From: Ovis canadensis | Taxonomy: Eukaryota; Chordata; Mammalia; Artiodactyla; Bovidae | NCBI RefSeq assembly: GCF_042477335.2 | Contig: NC_091248.1 | Location: forward strand, 115,348,501 to 115,412,500 | Direction: 5' to 3' | Length of the DNA stretch: 64,000 bases | Shown here: positions 1-12,511 of the stretch, one piece after another | Layout of the letters: every line of letters begins with the position of its first letter | Numbering within the stretch: position 1 is the first letter of the stretch | Translations under genes and position numbers: made by a program | Notes under the pieces: generated by a model | Seen by the model: the letters and a program-made list of their open reading frames with translations, nothing else | The model's database searches: none | Told to the model about the DNA's origin: nothing

Positions 1-825
1 CATGCTACCCAAGGCAATCTACAGATTCAAAGCAATCCCTATCAAATTATCAATGTCACTTTTCATATAACTAAAAAAGCAATTTTTAAAATTTGTATGG
101 AAACACAAAAGACTCTAAATATCCAAAGCAATCTTGAGAAAGAGAAACAGAGCTGGAGAAATCAGGCTCCCTGACTTCAGATTATACTACAGTGCTGCAG
201 TAATCAAAACAGTATGATACTGGTGCTAAACTGGACATATAGATCAAAACAACAGGGTAGAAATCCCAGAAATAAACCCACATACTTATGGCCAATCAAA
301 CTGCAACAAGGGCGAAAAGACTATACAATGGAGAAAACTGAGAACTACATGTGAAAGAATGAAATTAGAACATTCTCTAACACTATACACAAAAATAAAC
401 TCAAATGTAAATATAATACCAGATACTATAAAATGTAAGACCAGATATAAAATTCCTAGAGAATAACATAGGCAGAACACTCTTTCTGACATAAATTATA
501 GGAACATCTTTTTGAATTTGTCTCCTGGAGAAATGGAAATAAAAGGGACCTAATTGAACTTAAAAGCTTTTGCACAGAAGAGAAAACCATAAACAAAATG
601 AAAAGACAACTTACAGAATGGGAGAAAACATTTGCAAATGATGGAACCAACAATAGAGTAATTTCCAGAATATACAAACAGCTCATACAGCTTAATATCA
701 AAGAAACAATCCAAGCAAGAAAAAAGAAAAGAAAAAAAAGACAGAGTATCTAAATAGACATTTCTCCAAAGAAGACATACAGACGGCCAATAGGCACATG
801 AAAAGATGCTCAACATCAATAATTA

Positions 826-1343
826 ATTCAGTTCAGTTCAGTCACTAAGTCATGTCTGACTCTTTGCGACCCCATGAATTGTAGCATGCCAGGCCTTCCT
901 GTCCATCACTAACTGCCAGAGTTCACCCAAATTTATATGCATAGAGTCAGTGATGCCATCCAGCCATCTCATCCTCTGTTGTCCCCTTCTCTTCCTGCCC
1001 CAATCCCTCCCAGCATCAAGGTCTTTTCCAATTAGTCAATTCTTCACATGAGGTGGCCAAAGTATTGGAGTTTCAGCCTCAGCATCAGACCTTCTAGTGA
1101 ATACCTAGGACTCCTCTCCTTTAGCATGGACTGGTTGGATCTTCTTGCAGCCCTAGGAACTCTCAAGGGTCTTCTCCAGCACCGCAGTTCAAAAGCATCA
1201 ATTCTTTGGCACTCAGCTTTCTTCACAGTCCAATTCTGACATCCGTACGTGACCACTGGAAAAACCATAGCCTTGACTAGACGGACCTTTGTTGGCAAAG
1301 TAATATCTCTGCTTTTTAATATGCTATCTAGGTTGGTCATAAC
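826..1343 (-). mobile_element. BovB LINE 3' fragment inside L1
   Basis: Read on the minus strand this is the 3' end of BovB, the RTE-clade LINE of ruminants. The element's 3' terminus (tandem GTTCA units as seen on plus) lies at the left, the 5'-truncated end at the right. Minus-strand translation of 1044-1340 gives the typical BovB C-terminal block with SRDITLPTKVRLVKAMVFPVV and GCQNWTVKKAECQRIDAFEL. The frame is open for 98 codons but lacks the reverse transcriptase core. It interrupts the older L1 and so is younger than it. Confidence 0.92.
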
Positions 1344-1831
1344 TACAGTGAGTTACTGCTCACCAAACAGAATGCCCATCATCAAGAAGTCTACAAATAA
1401 TAAATACTGAGTGTGTGGAGAAAAAGGAACCCTCCCACAATGTTCGTGGGAAAGTAAATTGGTGCAGTCTGAAATTTCCTTAGAAACTAAATATAGAGTT
1501 ACATATGATTCTGCAATCCCACTCCTGGACATTTATCCAGAGAAAACTCTAATTCCAAAAGATACTTACACTCTAGTATTCATAGCATACTATTTACAAC
1601 AGTCAAGACATGGAAGCAGCCTAAATGTCTATCCATAGATGACTGGGTAAAAAATATGGTATGTACATATATGCATAACAAAATATTACCCAGCCATAAA
1701 AAGAATGAAATAATGCCATTTACAGCAACATGGATGGACCTAGAAATGATCATATTAAGTGAACTAAACTTGACAAAGACAAATATCGTATGATGTTAGT
1801 TATATGTAGAATCTAAAAGAATGATACAAAT

Positions 1832-1992
1832 AGGCTCTGTATCAATGTAGAAGGGTGGGATGGGGAGAGAGATGGGATGGAGCTTCAAAAGGAAGGGGAC
1901 ATATGTATACCTATGGCTAATTCATGTTGAAGTTTGGCAGAAAACAGCAAAATTCTGTAAAGCAATTATCCTTCAATAAAAAATAATTAAAA
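1832..1992 (+). mobile_element. 5'-truncated ruminant L1 3' end with target duplication
   Basis: A 161-bp segment with the wording of a young ruminant L1 3' UTR (a GGGATGGGGAGAG region, an ACATATGTATACCTATGGCT block, then an A-rich tail with AATAAA-like text). It is flanked by a perfect 12-bp direct repeat, AATGATACAAAT, at 1820-1831 and 1993-2004. That is what target-primed reverse transcription leaves. The host is the 3' UTR of the older L1. Confidence 0.82.
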
Positions 1993-2074
1993 AATGATAC
2001 AAATGAACTTCTTATAAGACAGAGATTCACAGTCATAGAATTCGAACTTATGGTTACCAAATGGGAAAGGGTAA

Positions 2075-2307
2075 GGCCACCTGATGCGAAGAGTTGACTC
2101 ATTGGAAAAGACTCTGATGCTGGGAGGGATTGGGGGCAGGAGGAGAAGGCGATGACAAAGGATGAGATGTCTGGATGGCATCACTGACTCGATGGACGTG
2201 AGTCTGATTGAACTCCGGGAGATGGTGATGGACAGGGAGGCCTGGCGTGCTGTGATTCATGGGGTTGCAAAGAGTCAGACACGACTGAGCGACTGAACTG
2301 AACTGAA
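2075..2307 (+). mobile_element. BovB LINE 3' end fragment
   Basis: A sense copy of the last roughly 230 bp of BovB, from the GGCCACCTGATGCGAAGAG block to the terminal ACTGAACTGAACTGAA tandem. It has no coding potential of its own. It interrupts the L1 3' UTR, which resumes at about 2308. Confidence 0.88.
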
Positions 2308-2796
2308 GAGAGGGACAAATTGTGTTTGGATTAGCAACTACAAACTACCCATATATAAAACAGATATACAATAAAGTCCTACTGTATAGCACAGGGAACT
2401 ATATTTAACAACTTGTCATAATGTATAATGGAAAAGAATCCAAAAAAGATATATGAATTACTTTGCTGTACACTAGAAACTAACAGTGTTGTAGATTAAC
2501 TGTATTTCAGTTTTTTTAAATGGTTAAAAATGGACTTATGACCCCATGAAACTTTGGGGACAATTTATACTAAAAATGTATTTATTGTTCATCTTAAATC
2601 CAAATTTAACTAGACGTTCTGTATTTTATCTGGCAAGTCTAAACTAAAGCAATATAATTTTTGAGATTTTTTTCCCCCCTAATGAGAGAGAATCCTGTGT
2701 GTGAAGCAAATAAAAACATATGCCACTTTTACAAATGTTCCTTACTTGGTTTGTTTATATAAAAAGAACGTCTAGAGTCTACAATTAAAAATGCTC

Positions 2797-2832
2797 CCAT
2801 CCTGTCGAACATGACTTAGTGACTAAACAACA
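2797..2832 (+). mobile_element. Bov SINE 3' tail remnant
   Basis: A short stretch resembling the last bases of a Bov-tA/Bov-A SINE (…GAACATGACTTAGTGACTAAACAACAAC-like tail). No SINE body precedes it, so it is probably an extremely truncated insertion or a deletion remnant. Confidence 0.5.
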
Positions 2833-3629
2833 ACTTCCCTCCCTCAGAAGTCTTCCTTACTAAGCCCACAAAGACACAGAGGGAAAACAAAAAGCATGGC
2901 ACCAATCATAGAATGACATCAGGTACCTTAAAATAAGTAGGGCCCACTTTACATCCAAAGAAGGGTGCATCCTTGAGTATGGGCCAACCTTCCTGAAAGG
3001 GATGTTATTCATAGTTGAGGAGGCACCCTCTTCACCCACTTCCCTTCCCATTGTCTTGCAATCTTGAAACAAATCTGGAGACAGCAGCTTTGCAAATCCA
3101 ATGAAAATGCTTGCAAGCAACTATCATGAACTTCCCAGAGCAGGGAGTGTCTTCTCCTTTTTCCAAGTGTAAAACTAGTAAAGATATTAAAGGACGGTGA
3201 TTTGAAACTCTGTTACCTTCTTCTCTGGTTTAGAGTTGGGTAAGAACCCTGAGAGCCATTAGCTCCCTTCTGGCTCTGGCCTCAAGTTCCCGTCTGCCAG
3301 AATGGTGATGAGAGGGCTCTCCTGGATGGCACAGTTATTCAAAGTTAGCATGCCACTCTATGCAGTCTATTTAAAACTATTAGGAGCTTGGATTCTTCCT
3401 CCCCTATAATTTAGAAGGCAGAACAGAGAGGCAGTTTGCTTTTAAAACAATGCAACTGCGAGCTCCTGAGCTGCTGTCAGACCGACATCCCTTCTGCGGA
3501 AAATAGCTCCCTTGATGTGTGCCAGAGATCTATGCACCCCCGGATTAATGAGAGAGGGTTCACATTGCTTGTGTTTGATTCCGGACCTTGAAAAAGGGTG
3601 AAGTGATTGTAATGGAAGAAATAGAGGAA

Positions 3630-3790
3630 GAATCCTGAGTGGTAAGCAGGAGACCTGGGTATAGTTACCTTTTTCTCAATTTGCTACCCGTTAGTTGTGT
3701 GACCTTAGGTAAATTCCTTATCATCTTTGAGCTGCAGTATCCCTATATAAAATACTGAGGCTTGACTAAATTATTGTAAAGAGCCTTTTG
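3630..3790 (+). mobile_element. MIR SINE remnant
   Basis: The order of blocks follows MIR: an AGCAGGAGACCTGGGT start, a GTTGTGTGACCTTAGG core, a run resembling the usual TTTGAGCCTCAGT segment, then an ATAAAATACTGAGG region. It is diverged as expected for a pre-eutherian SINE. Confidence 0.75.
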
Positions 3791-6700
3791 AAACTAGAGG
3801 TTAATGGCATTTTACATTACCTTTTGTTTCCCTTGAGATTTTTGTGTTTTGCTCAGTTCTTCAAGTTATGCCACTTCTTGAGCAATAGTCATAAATCACA
3901 GAGCTCACTGACTGTCTAACAACTCTTTTAGAAACCTTTATGTAACAAACCAGCAGAAGAAATATCAAGGGCTGCTGCCTAAAGGGACTTTGGGAAGAGT
4001 GGTAAGAATGTATAATTCTTAAAAACAAACAAACAAAAAAAAAAACACTGAAGTATAAGTGAGAAAAAGAGAAAAGGCGAAATAGAGCAATTCAGAAAAT
4101 TGGACCAAAGGATGAGCCGTAGTGAAACAGAGGAAAGTATCGTAGTAGTGCAGGGTTAGAATGAGATGCTATCATTTCAAGTGGGTGGTAAAAACATCAC
4201 AAAAGAAAAGAGTGAGAGATTGTAACACAAAGGAAGGAGCAAATTCTAACTGCAGAAGTAGAACTGTGTTCATCACCCTTCCAGTGAGCTGAAAGGCGAT
4301 GAGCTTTCCCCCAATATTCCTGAGAAATAAATAAAGCATGTAGAATCACATACCCAGCTACTGATGTCTATCCTTGGGTTGTTGGACTCTGTAACAGGAC
4401 AGGGACAGCAAGGCAAAGTAATGAGTGGAGTGGAGTAACTGGGTAGTGGCTCGTATTATAGAATGGAAGGAATTAGTCATATGGGAGTAGGGATGCAAAG
4501 GAAATGACGGGGAAGAAGAGCAGTGATGTGTATCTGTACTATCTGGGAACACTGAGAAACAGCAACCTACTCAGGAACTCTTCTTGACAGTGTTAGAGAA
4601 AGCTCTGGATGTTAAGAAATCATGGAAGTTTCTCCAAGCTCTTCCTATACTTTTCATTGAAAGGAAAATAATTCAGTGACAGAACAGATAGAATATTCAG
4701 TTTGACAGACACTTGAGTTTGATTTCATGGATTTTTTTCCCTTGGGTAGCTAATGGTTAGCTACTTTCTTAAACTATATAAAGTAGGGTTGCCCTGTGCT
4801 GCAGAGGCAGCTGGCATCTGGAGACTAAGTCCCTTTTTGAGATAGATGCAAGCTTCACAGAGGAAGGGTGCAAGTTATGTTTCTCCTTCTTGTCCCGCCC
4901 ACAATGCATATTCATTTTATTATTATTGTTCATTCACTTGGATGATTAAGAGAGAGGAAATGGATTGGGCATATGCTTTTAGCTCTCCCAAATTAATGTG
5001 AAGTGTAGTTCAAGTTTTCTACTAAAAACATATCAATGCCAAATGTGAGAAAGCAAAATAGGAAGGAGCCTTGAAGTGTGCATGTAAAGAGGGATGTAGG
5101 CAGTGGAATAAGTAATGAAGAAGGTTATTGTTTCCTAAGTGGCAGTGCCTCCATAGGTCAGTGAAAGAAAGGAATATCCTTAATACCATGAACTTTTTAA
5201 AGCTGACCTCCTTCTACAGCCCATTGTGTGTACAAATTTAGTATCCAGTCAATTGGCTCTGCACCCTGGCTCTATGGACACCATGTTAAATTAAATAATT
5301 TGTCATGGTTGCAGCCAATCCTCTAAACCCTATAAATCAACTGTACCTGTCCTCAGTTATCTCTTTTCTGTTCAACTTAGCTCTCAAAATTGACAGCTAG
5401 ACAATATGCCATAAAAAGCCAGGCTCTGAGTATGTAGTGAACACCTACCCTGTGCAAGTTCTTTGTTAAAAATTCCTGAACAAACAAAAGTGAAAAGAAA
5501 ATTTCCATAGTAAGTTTTCACTTCAGCTTTAAATGAGGGAAGAAATGACTAACAAAGCTAATTCATAGGGAAATATGTAAAAGGACACTCAAAGGATGGA
5601 AAAAATGGTGAAAATGATAAAAAGATAGGAAAATGTACAGACAAAGAAGCATGAGTTAAAAACAGCTAAAAAGATAAACAAATGCAATATATGTACGCAA
5701 TATATATTATAATAACATGTTAGAATTTTTTGTCAAAAACTAGATCCATCAGGTTGAGTATGAGGAAAAATAAATCCTTATATGAATTGTTGATGAGTTT
5801 TGGAGGGGAATTTGTAGAGTGTTATCTACATTTTAACTGTCTGTACATTTGACACAATCACTTTCCAATAAATCTCTCCTATAATGTTATATAAGTGTTC
5901 TACAAAAGAGCAGAAATAGTCATCATCAAATTGCTTATTATAACAAAACATTGGAAACAATCAAAAAATTATATATATTATGATCGTATTAAAATATGTG
6001 TACCTGCGCCTGTGTGTGTGAATGCGCGTGCACGTATGTGCACTTGAGGAAGATAACAAGAGAGAGAGAGTGCACAGGAAAGCTTGAATATGAGCTCTGT
6101 GAAGCATAGACTCGTTCTTTCCCTAGGTACACTAATCACAGACGTTAGTAGATATATAGAAAAATAAGTCTAAACAAAAATAGATTCTAGCAGTTGTTAC
6201 TTTGGTGGGGACCTTGCTGAGAAGCTAATGGTCTTTCCATTTTTTAAAAAAATTTATACATCCCCTTGCAATTTCAACTTATTACAGCAAGTAGGTAGGG
6301 CTTTTGTAATTCAAAAATCAATAGGAAAATTTAGGAGACATCACAATCTACATAGTTATTATTCAAGTGAATTATAGAGACAATAAAAGTGGTATAGGGA
6401 TTCAGAAAAGCTGGAGTGAATTCCCAACTGGCTTAATTATGAAGGATTTATGACAAGGGTCACATTTAAGTTAGGTCTCAGAGAATACTGCATGGGATAC
6501 TGCAGTCCTTAGGATCCGGGTATTAGCCTCACTTTAGTTGCCAACTCACTGCAAGTTGTCCAGCACAGTGAAAATAACATAGACATCACATTTCTAAGCT
6601 GTGGGTCTAGAATGTGTGACTTTCACCCATTAAAGAAATTATGTCTGCTTAATCTTTCTGTATCTCAGTTTAAAATAAAGGACTTCAATCAGTATCTCCC

Positions 6701-7477
6701 AAGACCCTTTCAGTATAATAATTAAGTAATATTTGAGGAGGAATGACATTTCTGGTGAAGGAATAAGAAGGTGGAATGGTACAACCTTAGCTCTAAAACT
6801 GGTGAGTAAACCCTTTTTTCCCCCACAGAAAAAGATTCATAGAGGTATATGATGGCAAATATTGCTGAAATGGCAAGTATGACTCAGAAGGTAGATAGCT
6901 TTGAATGTCAGACTAAAGAGGATGAGCTTTATCTGATGGGAAATCACTGATGATTTCTGAGTAGGAGACTTACCCTGCCAAACAGATGTTTTAGGAACTG
7001 TAATTTGGCAGTGATATGAAGGAATAGGGGCCAGAAGTAGGGGAAGGATTATTTGGAGGTCTTGTCAACCATCAAAGGTGGGGTAGATAACAGAGGCTAG
7101 GGGTTTGGAAGATATAATTTTGTTGCTGATATTTCAGTTTGTGGAATAAAATATATTGAAGTGGAAATGTTAATGTCACTATGGGATCCTGTTCTGAGAA
7201 AAAGGGGGAGCATTCACATTCAAGCTCTAGGTGATATTTATTAGAGCCTTGTCATTTATTTATAAACTAAAAGGGTGTATCTAAAAATAACTTTATTCTG
7301 GCCTGAAAATGAAAATGGGATGATCTAACAAACATTAGCCAACATAAACACTTTGCATTAAGAACAGAAAACTACAGCGTACATGTACAACATGCAAGAA
7401 AGGTGATAAGGAGCTTCTCCCCTCCCCTATATTTAAACTGCAATTTTTCTTTTAACAAGTTAAATACTGGAAGGGTT

Positions 7478-7662
7478 GGTGGTGGTTTAGTCATCAACTC
7501 GTGTCCGACCTGTGACCCCCATGGACTGTAGCCCACCAGCCTCTTGTCCATGGCATTTTCCAGGCAAAAGTACTGGATTGTGTTGCCATTTCCTTCTCCA
7601 GGGGATCTTCCCAACCCAGGGATTGAACCCAGGTCTCCTGCACTGCAGGCAGATTCTTTACT
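7478..7662 (-). mobile_element. Bov-tA SINE
   Basis: Antisense copy with the usual blocks: a GTTTAGTCATCAACTCGTGT end, the GACTGTAGCCCACCAG block, the TTGCCATTTCCTTCTCCAGG block and the AACCCAGGTCTCCTGCA block of the tRNA part. The tRNA 5' head is cut short at about 7662. Confidence 0.9.
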
Positions 7663-8741
7663 GAAATTTTGTCAAATTTGTGACATAGATTTCTTTTGTA
7701 AAGAGAAAAATATTTATTTTTGGACATTTTAAAAATTAATACAGCCCTTGTAAACACTTTAGCTCAGCTGAATATACACAACTTATTGAAGGAAAGATGC
7801 TAGGAATTACAACATTGTTTTGCATGAAGGAACTTTAACTCAGAGGTCCTATGGTAATTTATCCAAAGGTTGCTGGCATTAGAATAAATGCCCATCTCTC
7901 TCAGTGTATTTACTCTGATAAAAGTATGTTCCAATCTTCAATTATTACTAAAAAGTACTGTTTCATACACTCTTACATAGAACATCTGAGTAAATGTAAG
8001 TGGTTTCCAGAAGAAAAAAATCGTTTATAATCACATTATAAAGTTTATGATGTTACTATCTATATATCAGGGAATAAAGCTGCTACATGTGTCCATCACT
8101 GAAGGTGAAGCTTGTCACTCAGAAGATACGTTTCTCCCTCCAGCATGCCCAGCGGGGACAAGCTGCCTGCTGGCCATGGCATTCTCATGGACTATCATGA
8201 TGAGCAAGGTCTCAACATTTTCCCAAGTCTTTCTTCCTTTATTTAGAACTGAATATAATTTTTTTTTCCTCCAAGGCTAAAAAGAAATTATTATACTGCA
8301 TTTTCCCAGGTGGACCTATATCATGCAACAATTTCTACAAATATCAACCACAGTTATTTTTCCTATTATAACCATACCAAAAATTAACCATGAAAAATTG
8401 TCACATTAGAAAAATCTTTTTGCACATCTTGAGGATGGATGTGGTCTGCATGATGGCTGAAATATAATACTGGAGTGATTTCTGAATGTTTCTTGACACT
8501 TAATGAGGGACAGTCAAAATGCTGGTTATTTTGAAAGTTATGTTGAGTCTTGTGTTTGAGTGTAGGAAATGAAGAGGTAGAAGTGGAGAGTTCTGCTGAT
8601 ACACGGTTATAATTTGCATTACTGTGAATCTGCTGAGGAACAGATGCCTACATGGGTTTAGCTTGCATCCAGGAGATTTATTTACTGGAGGAAGAAGCAG
8701 GCAAGGCACGGAGATCCTTTTGACAGCAATACAAATCTAAT
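7663..8741. other. Intergenic DNA without recognisable features
   Basis: AT-rich sequence. The 8047-8280 plus and 8500-8709 minus open frames look accidental; I see no domain, signal sequence or splice context. No repeat family is clear to me. Confidence 0.5.
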
Positions 8742-8957
8742 GGCTTCCCTGGCGGCTCAGATGGTAAAACGTCTGTCTGCAATGCAGGAGACCCAGGTTT
8801 GATCCCTGGGTCGGGAAGATCCACTGGAGAAGGGAATGGCTACCCACTCCAGTATTCTTACCCGGAAAATTTGATGGACAGAGGAGCCTGTCAGGCTATA
8901 GTCCATGGGATCACAGAGAGTTGGACATGACTGAGTGACTAACACTTTCCCTTTCAC
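8742..8957 (+). mobile_element. Bov-tA SINE with probable target duplication
   Basis: Sense copy from the GGCTTCCCTGGCGGCTCAG tRNA head through the CTGGAGAAGGGAATGGC block to the GAGTGACTAACAC tail. Flanks carry a 9-bp near-match direct repeat (AAATCTAAT at 8733-8741, ACATCTAAT at 8958-8966). Confidence 0.93.
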
Positions 8958-9954
8958 ACATCTAATATTTTGGGAAGTTAAGAAGCAAGGAAGGAGGATT
9001 AGAGTGAAAGAATCTTGGACAGCTGCACAGTTCCAAGAGTGGTTCATCCAGGTCAGTATGGAGTCCTTGGGTCAAAGCAGTAGTCCTACATGGCTCGCCT
9101 TGGCACCTCTGCCAGACTCAGTCAGTCATTCACCAGAGCAGTGCATGGGAAGCTTGACTTCTGTGGACCCAGGACAGCAGCTCGGGTCACCAGTCAACTG
9201 TGCTCACAGGCAGCGCAGAGAGTCTGAGCAGTGCATTTTCATGGCTGCCCACAATCGTATTATTCATTCCTCTGAAAGATTTTTCTCTAAAACAGCTTTG
9301 GTGTTTTAATATCATTAGATGTTCTCAGTTTGATCTGCCGTAAGATTCAAGTGACCCTTTATGAAGTCAAAAATACTGAATGTAATTTAAAGACTGTTTA
9401 TTCAGAATTATTTTGTATGTCTTGGTTAAATTTATGTTTTGTTTTGTATATTTATATAAGGGTGCATAAAGATAGATCTCTATATGAATATAAAAGACAT
9501 TTGTAGCATAATGAATATGTCGTGTATATCTTCTGTTTAAATTTAGACTTAGCACAAAGCAAGTTATATTGACAAGCCATATTGACATTTCTATAGTAAC
9601 AGGACTAATTGGTGGCTCGTAGAAGACTTCTGAAGATCAATGGCATAATGATTACTATTTCCTGCAGTGTGTGTTAAGAACTTCACAAATGAATCTTAAA
9701 AGCAATAGAATAGTTTTATTTAATTTTCTACTTGTTTCAACTCTACAGTGGAATTTGTGAGTCTTAATCAAAGAAGGATGCCTGGTCACTTAAATAAGGA
9801 CATTAAGTTTTAGGTAGAAGTTGGGCAAGTCAGAAATGTGTATGTGCATGTAAATACTTACAGTTACATGAAATTAACACAGTCATTAATAGGTCGGTGT
9901 ATTGTTAGCAAAAGAATGAAAAGGAATATGTCAAAAATATTCAGAAGACCTGAA

Positions 9955-10110
9955 TTTTGGTGTTCTGGTATGTGCTAACAAGTGGTCTTAGATGAGTGAA
10001 TTTAACCTTTTTAATCTTCAGTTTTATCATTTAGAAAATAGAGATAATTGCTCATATCCCTTCTTCATGTAGTTTGTAGGAAGGTCAAAATGAGCCGAAA
10101 TCACACTTGA
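9955..10110 (+). mobile_element. MIR SINE remnant
   Basis: MIR-like order: GACCTGAATTTTGG start, a diverged core, then an AATCTTCAGTTTTATCATTT segment followed by a GAAAATAGAGATAAT region. Strongly diverged. Confidence 0.6.
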
Positions 10111-10319
10111 GTAACTCTGATTGTTTCTGTGAAAACACTAAAAATGAATTGTGGCATGCAAGATAATCTGTAGGGGTTGTTCATAGTTTGGCAGCATTCT
10201 TGCTTCAAAGGTGTTGAATAACCTTTCTGATAGTTCCTCTGTAATTCCTTACAGTGAAAAAATACAGAATCCATCCATGTTCATAAATTCTTCTCTGGGG
10301 GAAGAGATGACTGTCTTCC

Positions 10320-10450
10320 CATTCATTTATTTGTTCAATAGATATTAATCAAGCTCCTTTCAGGCCATGTTCTAGAAACTGAGGGATGCAGCAGAAAATA
10401 AGAGTGAGTCAGACAGACAAAGTCCCTGTTCTCATGGAACTTGAACTTCC
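10320..10450 (-). mobile_element. L2 LINE 3' remnant
   Basis: Matches the antisense of the L2 3' end: an ATTCATTTATTTGTTCAATA start, then a region reading like the usual GGGATACAGCAGTGAACA and ACAGACAAAGTCCCTG blocks with CTCATGGAACTT. Old and diverged. Confidence 0.65.
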
Positions 10451-10647
10451 TGTAAATCCAAGGAGCACAGACTCTGAAATGGAGATTGGATACAGGAAGT
10501 ATGTTAGGGATCAACACACCTGGAAGTGAGTGTAGCAAGTTTGGGTGGAGACAAAGACTAAACTGAGACTTAGTTGCAACAAGGGACTCAGAAAAACCCA
10601 GAGGCATTTCTAGAGTTGGGATGGCATTGCACGGACCATGTACTTGC

Positions 10648-10865
10648 TGTTTGTTGTTCAGTCACCAAGTCATGTCCAACTCTGCGATCCCATGGATTGC
10701 AGCACACCAGGCCTCCCTGTCCCTCACCATCTCCTGGAGTTTTCCCAAGTTCATTTCCATTGAGTTGGTGATGCCATCCAGCCATCTCATTCTCTGTTGC
10801 CCTCTTCTACTTCTGCCTTCAATCATTCCCAGCATCAGAATCTTTTCTAATGAGTCGGCTGATGC
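10648..10865 (-). mobile_element. BovB LINE 3' fragment (left arm of inverted pair)
   Basis: Antisense BovB 3' end starting at a TTGTTGTTCAGTCACC terminus. It runs to the TTTTCTAATGAGTCGGCT block, where it is truncated. Together with the sense copy starting about 30 bp later it forms an inverted pair with both element 3' ends facing outward. Confidence 0.9.
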
Positions 10866-10895
10866 ATACCTGAGGATAGGCATGACCCATATTCT

Positions 10896-11633
10896 GATAT
10901 GCAGATGATATCACTCTAATGGCAGAAAGTGAAAAGGAAGTAAAGAGCCTCTTGTTGAGAATAAAACAGTAAAATGAAAAGCTGGCTTAAAATTTACCAT
11001 TCAAAAACTAAGATCACATCCAGTCCCATCACTTCACGACAAATAGAAGAGGAAAAAGTGGAAGAAGTGACAGATTTTATTTTCTTGGGCTCCAAAACCA
11101 TTATGGATAGTGACTGCAGCCATGAAATCAAAAGATGCTTGTTCCTTGGAAGGAAAATTATGACAAACCTAGACAGGGTATTAAAAAGCAGAGACATCAC
11201 TTTGCAGACAAATGTCCTTAGTCAAAGCTATAGTTTTTCCAGTAGTCCTGTATAGACGTGAGAGTTGGACCATAAAGAAGACTGAGTCCAAGGAATGGAT
11301 GCTTTTGAATTGTATTTCTGGAGTTCAAACCTCTCAATTCTAAAGGAAATCAACCCTGAATATTCACTGGAAGGACTAATGCTGAAACTGAAGCTGTAAT
11401 ACTTTGGCTACCTGTTGGGAAGAGTCAACTCACTGAAAAAGACCCTGATGCTGGGAAAGACTGAAGCAAAAGGAGAAGGGGTGACAGAGGATGAGATGGT
11501 TAGATAGCCTCACTGACTCTATGGACATGAATTTGAGCAAACTCCAGGAAATAATGAAGGACAGGGGAACCTGGCATGCTAAATTCCATGGGGTTGCAAA
11601 CAGTCAGACACAACATACTTACTGAACAACAAC
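10896..11633 (+). mobile_element. BovB LINE fragment (right arm of inverted pair)
   Basis: Sense copy that begins exactly within the reverse transcriptase YADD region ([11 protein letters not shown] in translation) and continues through the C-terminal domain and 3' UTR to ACTGAACAACAACAAC. A frame of 93 codons (10974-11255) is what remains open. Substitutions and frame shifts show it is dead. Confidence 0.92.
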
Positions 11634-12511
11634 AACCCTCTGAGGTTTGTTGGACCTCAGAACCCTAAGAACCCTGAAGCTATGAGGCAGGATAGAGTAG
11701 TTGATGTATTTGAAGAAGAGCAAGGAAACTATTAGGGCTTTAAGTGGCAAGAAGACTAGGGAGATTCATAAGATGTGAGGTCAGAGAGTTGGTTTAGGGG
11801 CATGAGGAATCATATAGAGTCATCAGTTCAGTGTAGTCGCTCAGTTGTGTCTGACTCTTTGCGACCCCATGAACCGCAGCATGCCAGGCCTTCCTGTCCA
11901 TCACCAACTCCTGGAGTCCACCCAAACCCATGTCCATTGAGTCAGTGGTGCCATCCAACCATCTTATCCTCTGTTGTCCCCTTTTCCTCCTGCTGTCAAT
12001 CTTTCCCAGCATCAGGGTCGTTTCAAATGAGTCAGCTCTTGGCATCAGATGGCCAAAATATTAGAGTTTCAGCTTCAACATCAGTCCTTCCAATGAGCAC
12101 ATAGGACTGATCTCCTTTAGGATGGACTGGTTGGATCTCCTTGCAGTCCAAGGGACTCTCAAGAGTCTTCTCCAACACCACAGTTCAAAAGTATCAATTC
12201 TTCAGCACTCGGCTTTCTTTATAGTCCAACTATCATATCCATACATGACCACAGGAAAAACCATAGGCTTGACTAGACAGATCTTTGTTGACAAAGTAAT
12301 GTCTCTGTTTTTTAATATGCTGCCTAGGTTGGTCATAACTTTCCTTCCAAGGAGTAAGTGTCTTTTAATTTCATGGCTTCAGTCACCATCAGTCCAGTGA
12401 TTTTGGAGCCCAGAAAAATAAAGTCTGGCACTGTTTCCACTGTTTCCCCATCTATTTGCCATGAAGTGATGGGACCGGATGCCATGATCTTCATTTTCTG
12501 AATGTTGAGCT

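Larger units (their letters stand above)
1..2524 (+). mobile_element. Old L1 LINE, 3' half, with nested insertions
   Basis: The plus strand resembles the 3' part of mammalian L1 ORF2. Translated blocks match the ORF2 region that begins with a MLPKAIYRF-like string, then the stretch before the C-terminal domain, and from about 1400 the C-terminal domain ([10 protein letters not shown]). Many stops and frame changes make it dead. In the C-terminal Cys/His cluster the expected His and last Cys read Gln and Ser. The 3' UTR follows to about 2524, with the usual ruminant L1 wording around a CTACTGTATAGCACAGGGAA block at 2378-2397. Three later elements interrupt it: BovB (826-1343), a short L1 end (1832-1992) and another BovB end (2075-2307). 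About 25 bases of L1 appear lost at the first insertion. L1 identity is firm; the subfamily is not. Confidence 0.88.
2525..7477. other. Anonymous AT-rich DNA, few repeats
   Basis: I see no gene here. Recognisable items are a Bov SINE tail remnant near 2797-2832, an A-rich CAAA-type run at 4021-4045, a MIR at about 3630-3790, a short GT/GC alternating tract near 6008-6045 followed by (AG)n at 6060-6071, and a weak MIR-like stretch near 6580-6710. Open frames such as 2860-3120 (minus) show no family resemblance and no initiation or splice context. Nearly 5 kb passes without a clear young ruminant insertion. Confidence 0.6.
8958..10647. other. Intergenic DNA with MIR and L2 remnants
   Basis: No gene is supported. 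The 124-codon plus frame at 8935-9309 begins inside the SINE tail and has no recognisable domain. Old repeats within are a MIR (about 9955-10110) and an antisense L2 piece (about 10320-10450). The rest is anonymous. Confidence 0.5.

Noticed and set aside
6008..6071. Alternating purine-pyrimidine GT/GC tract with (AG)n, considered as a Z-DNA or regulatory element
   Set aside because: Short and interrupted; nothing around it suggests function.
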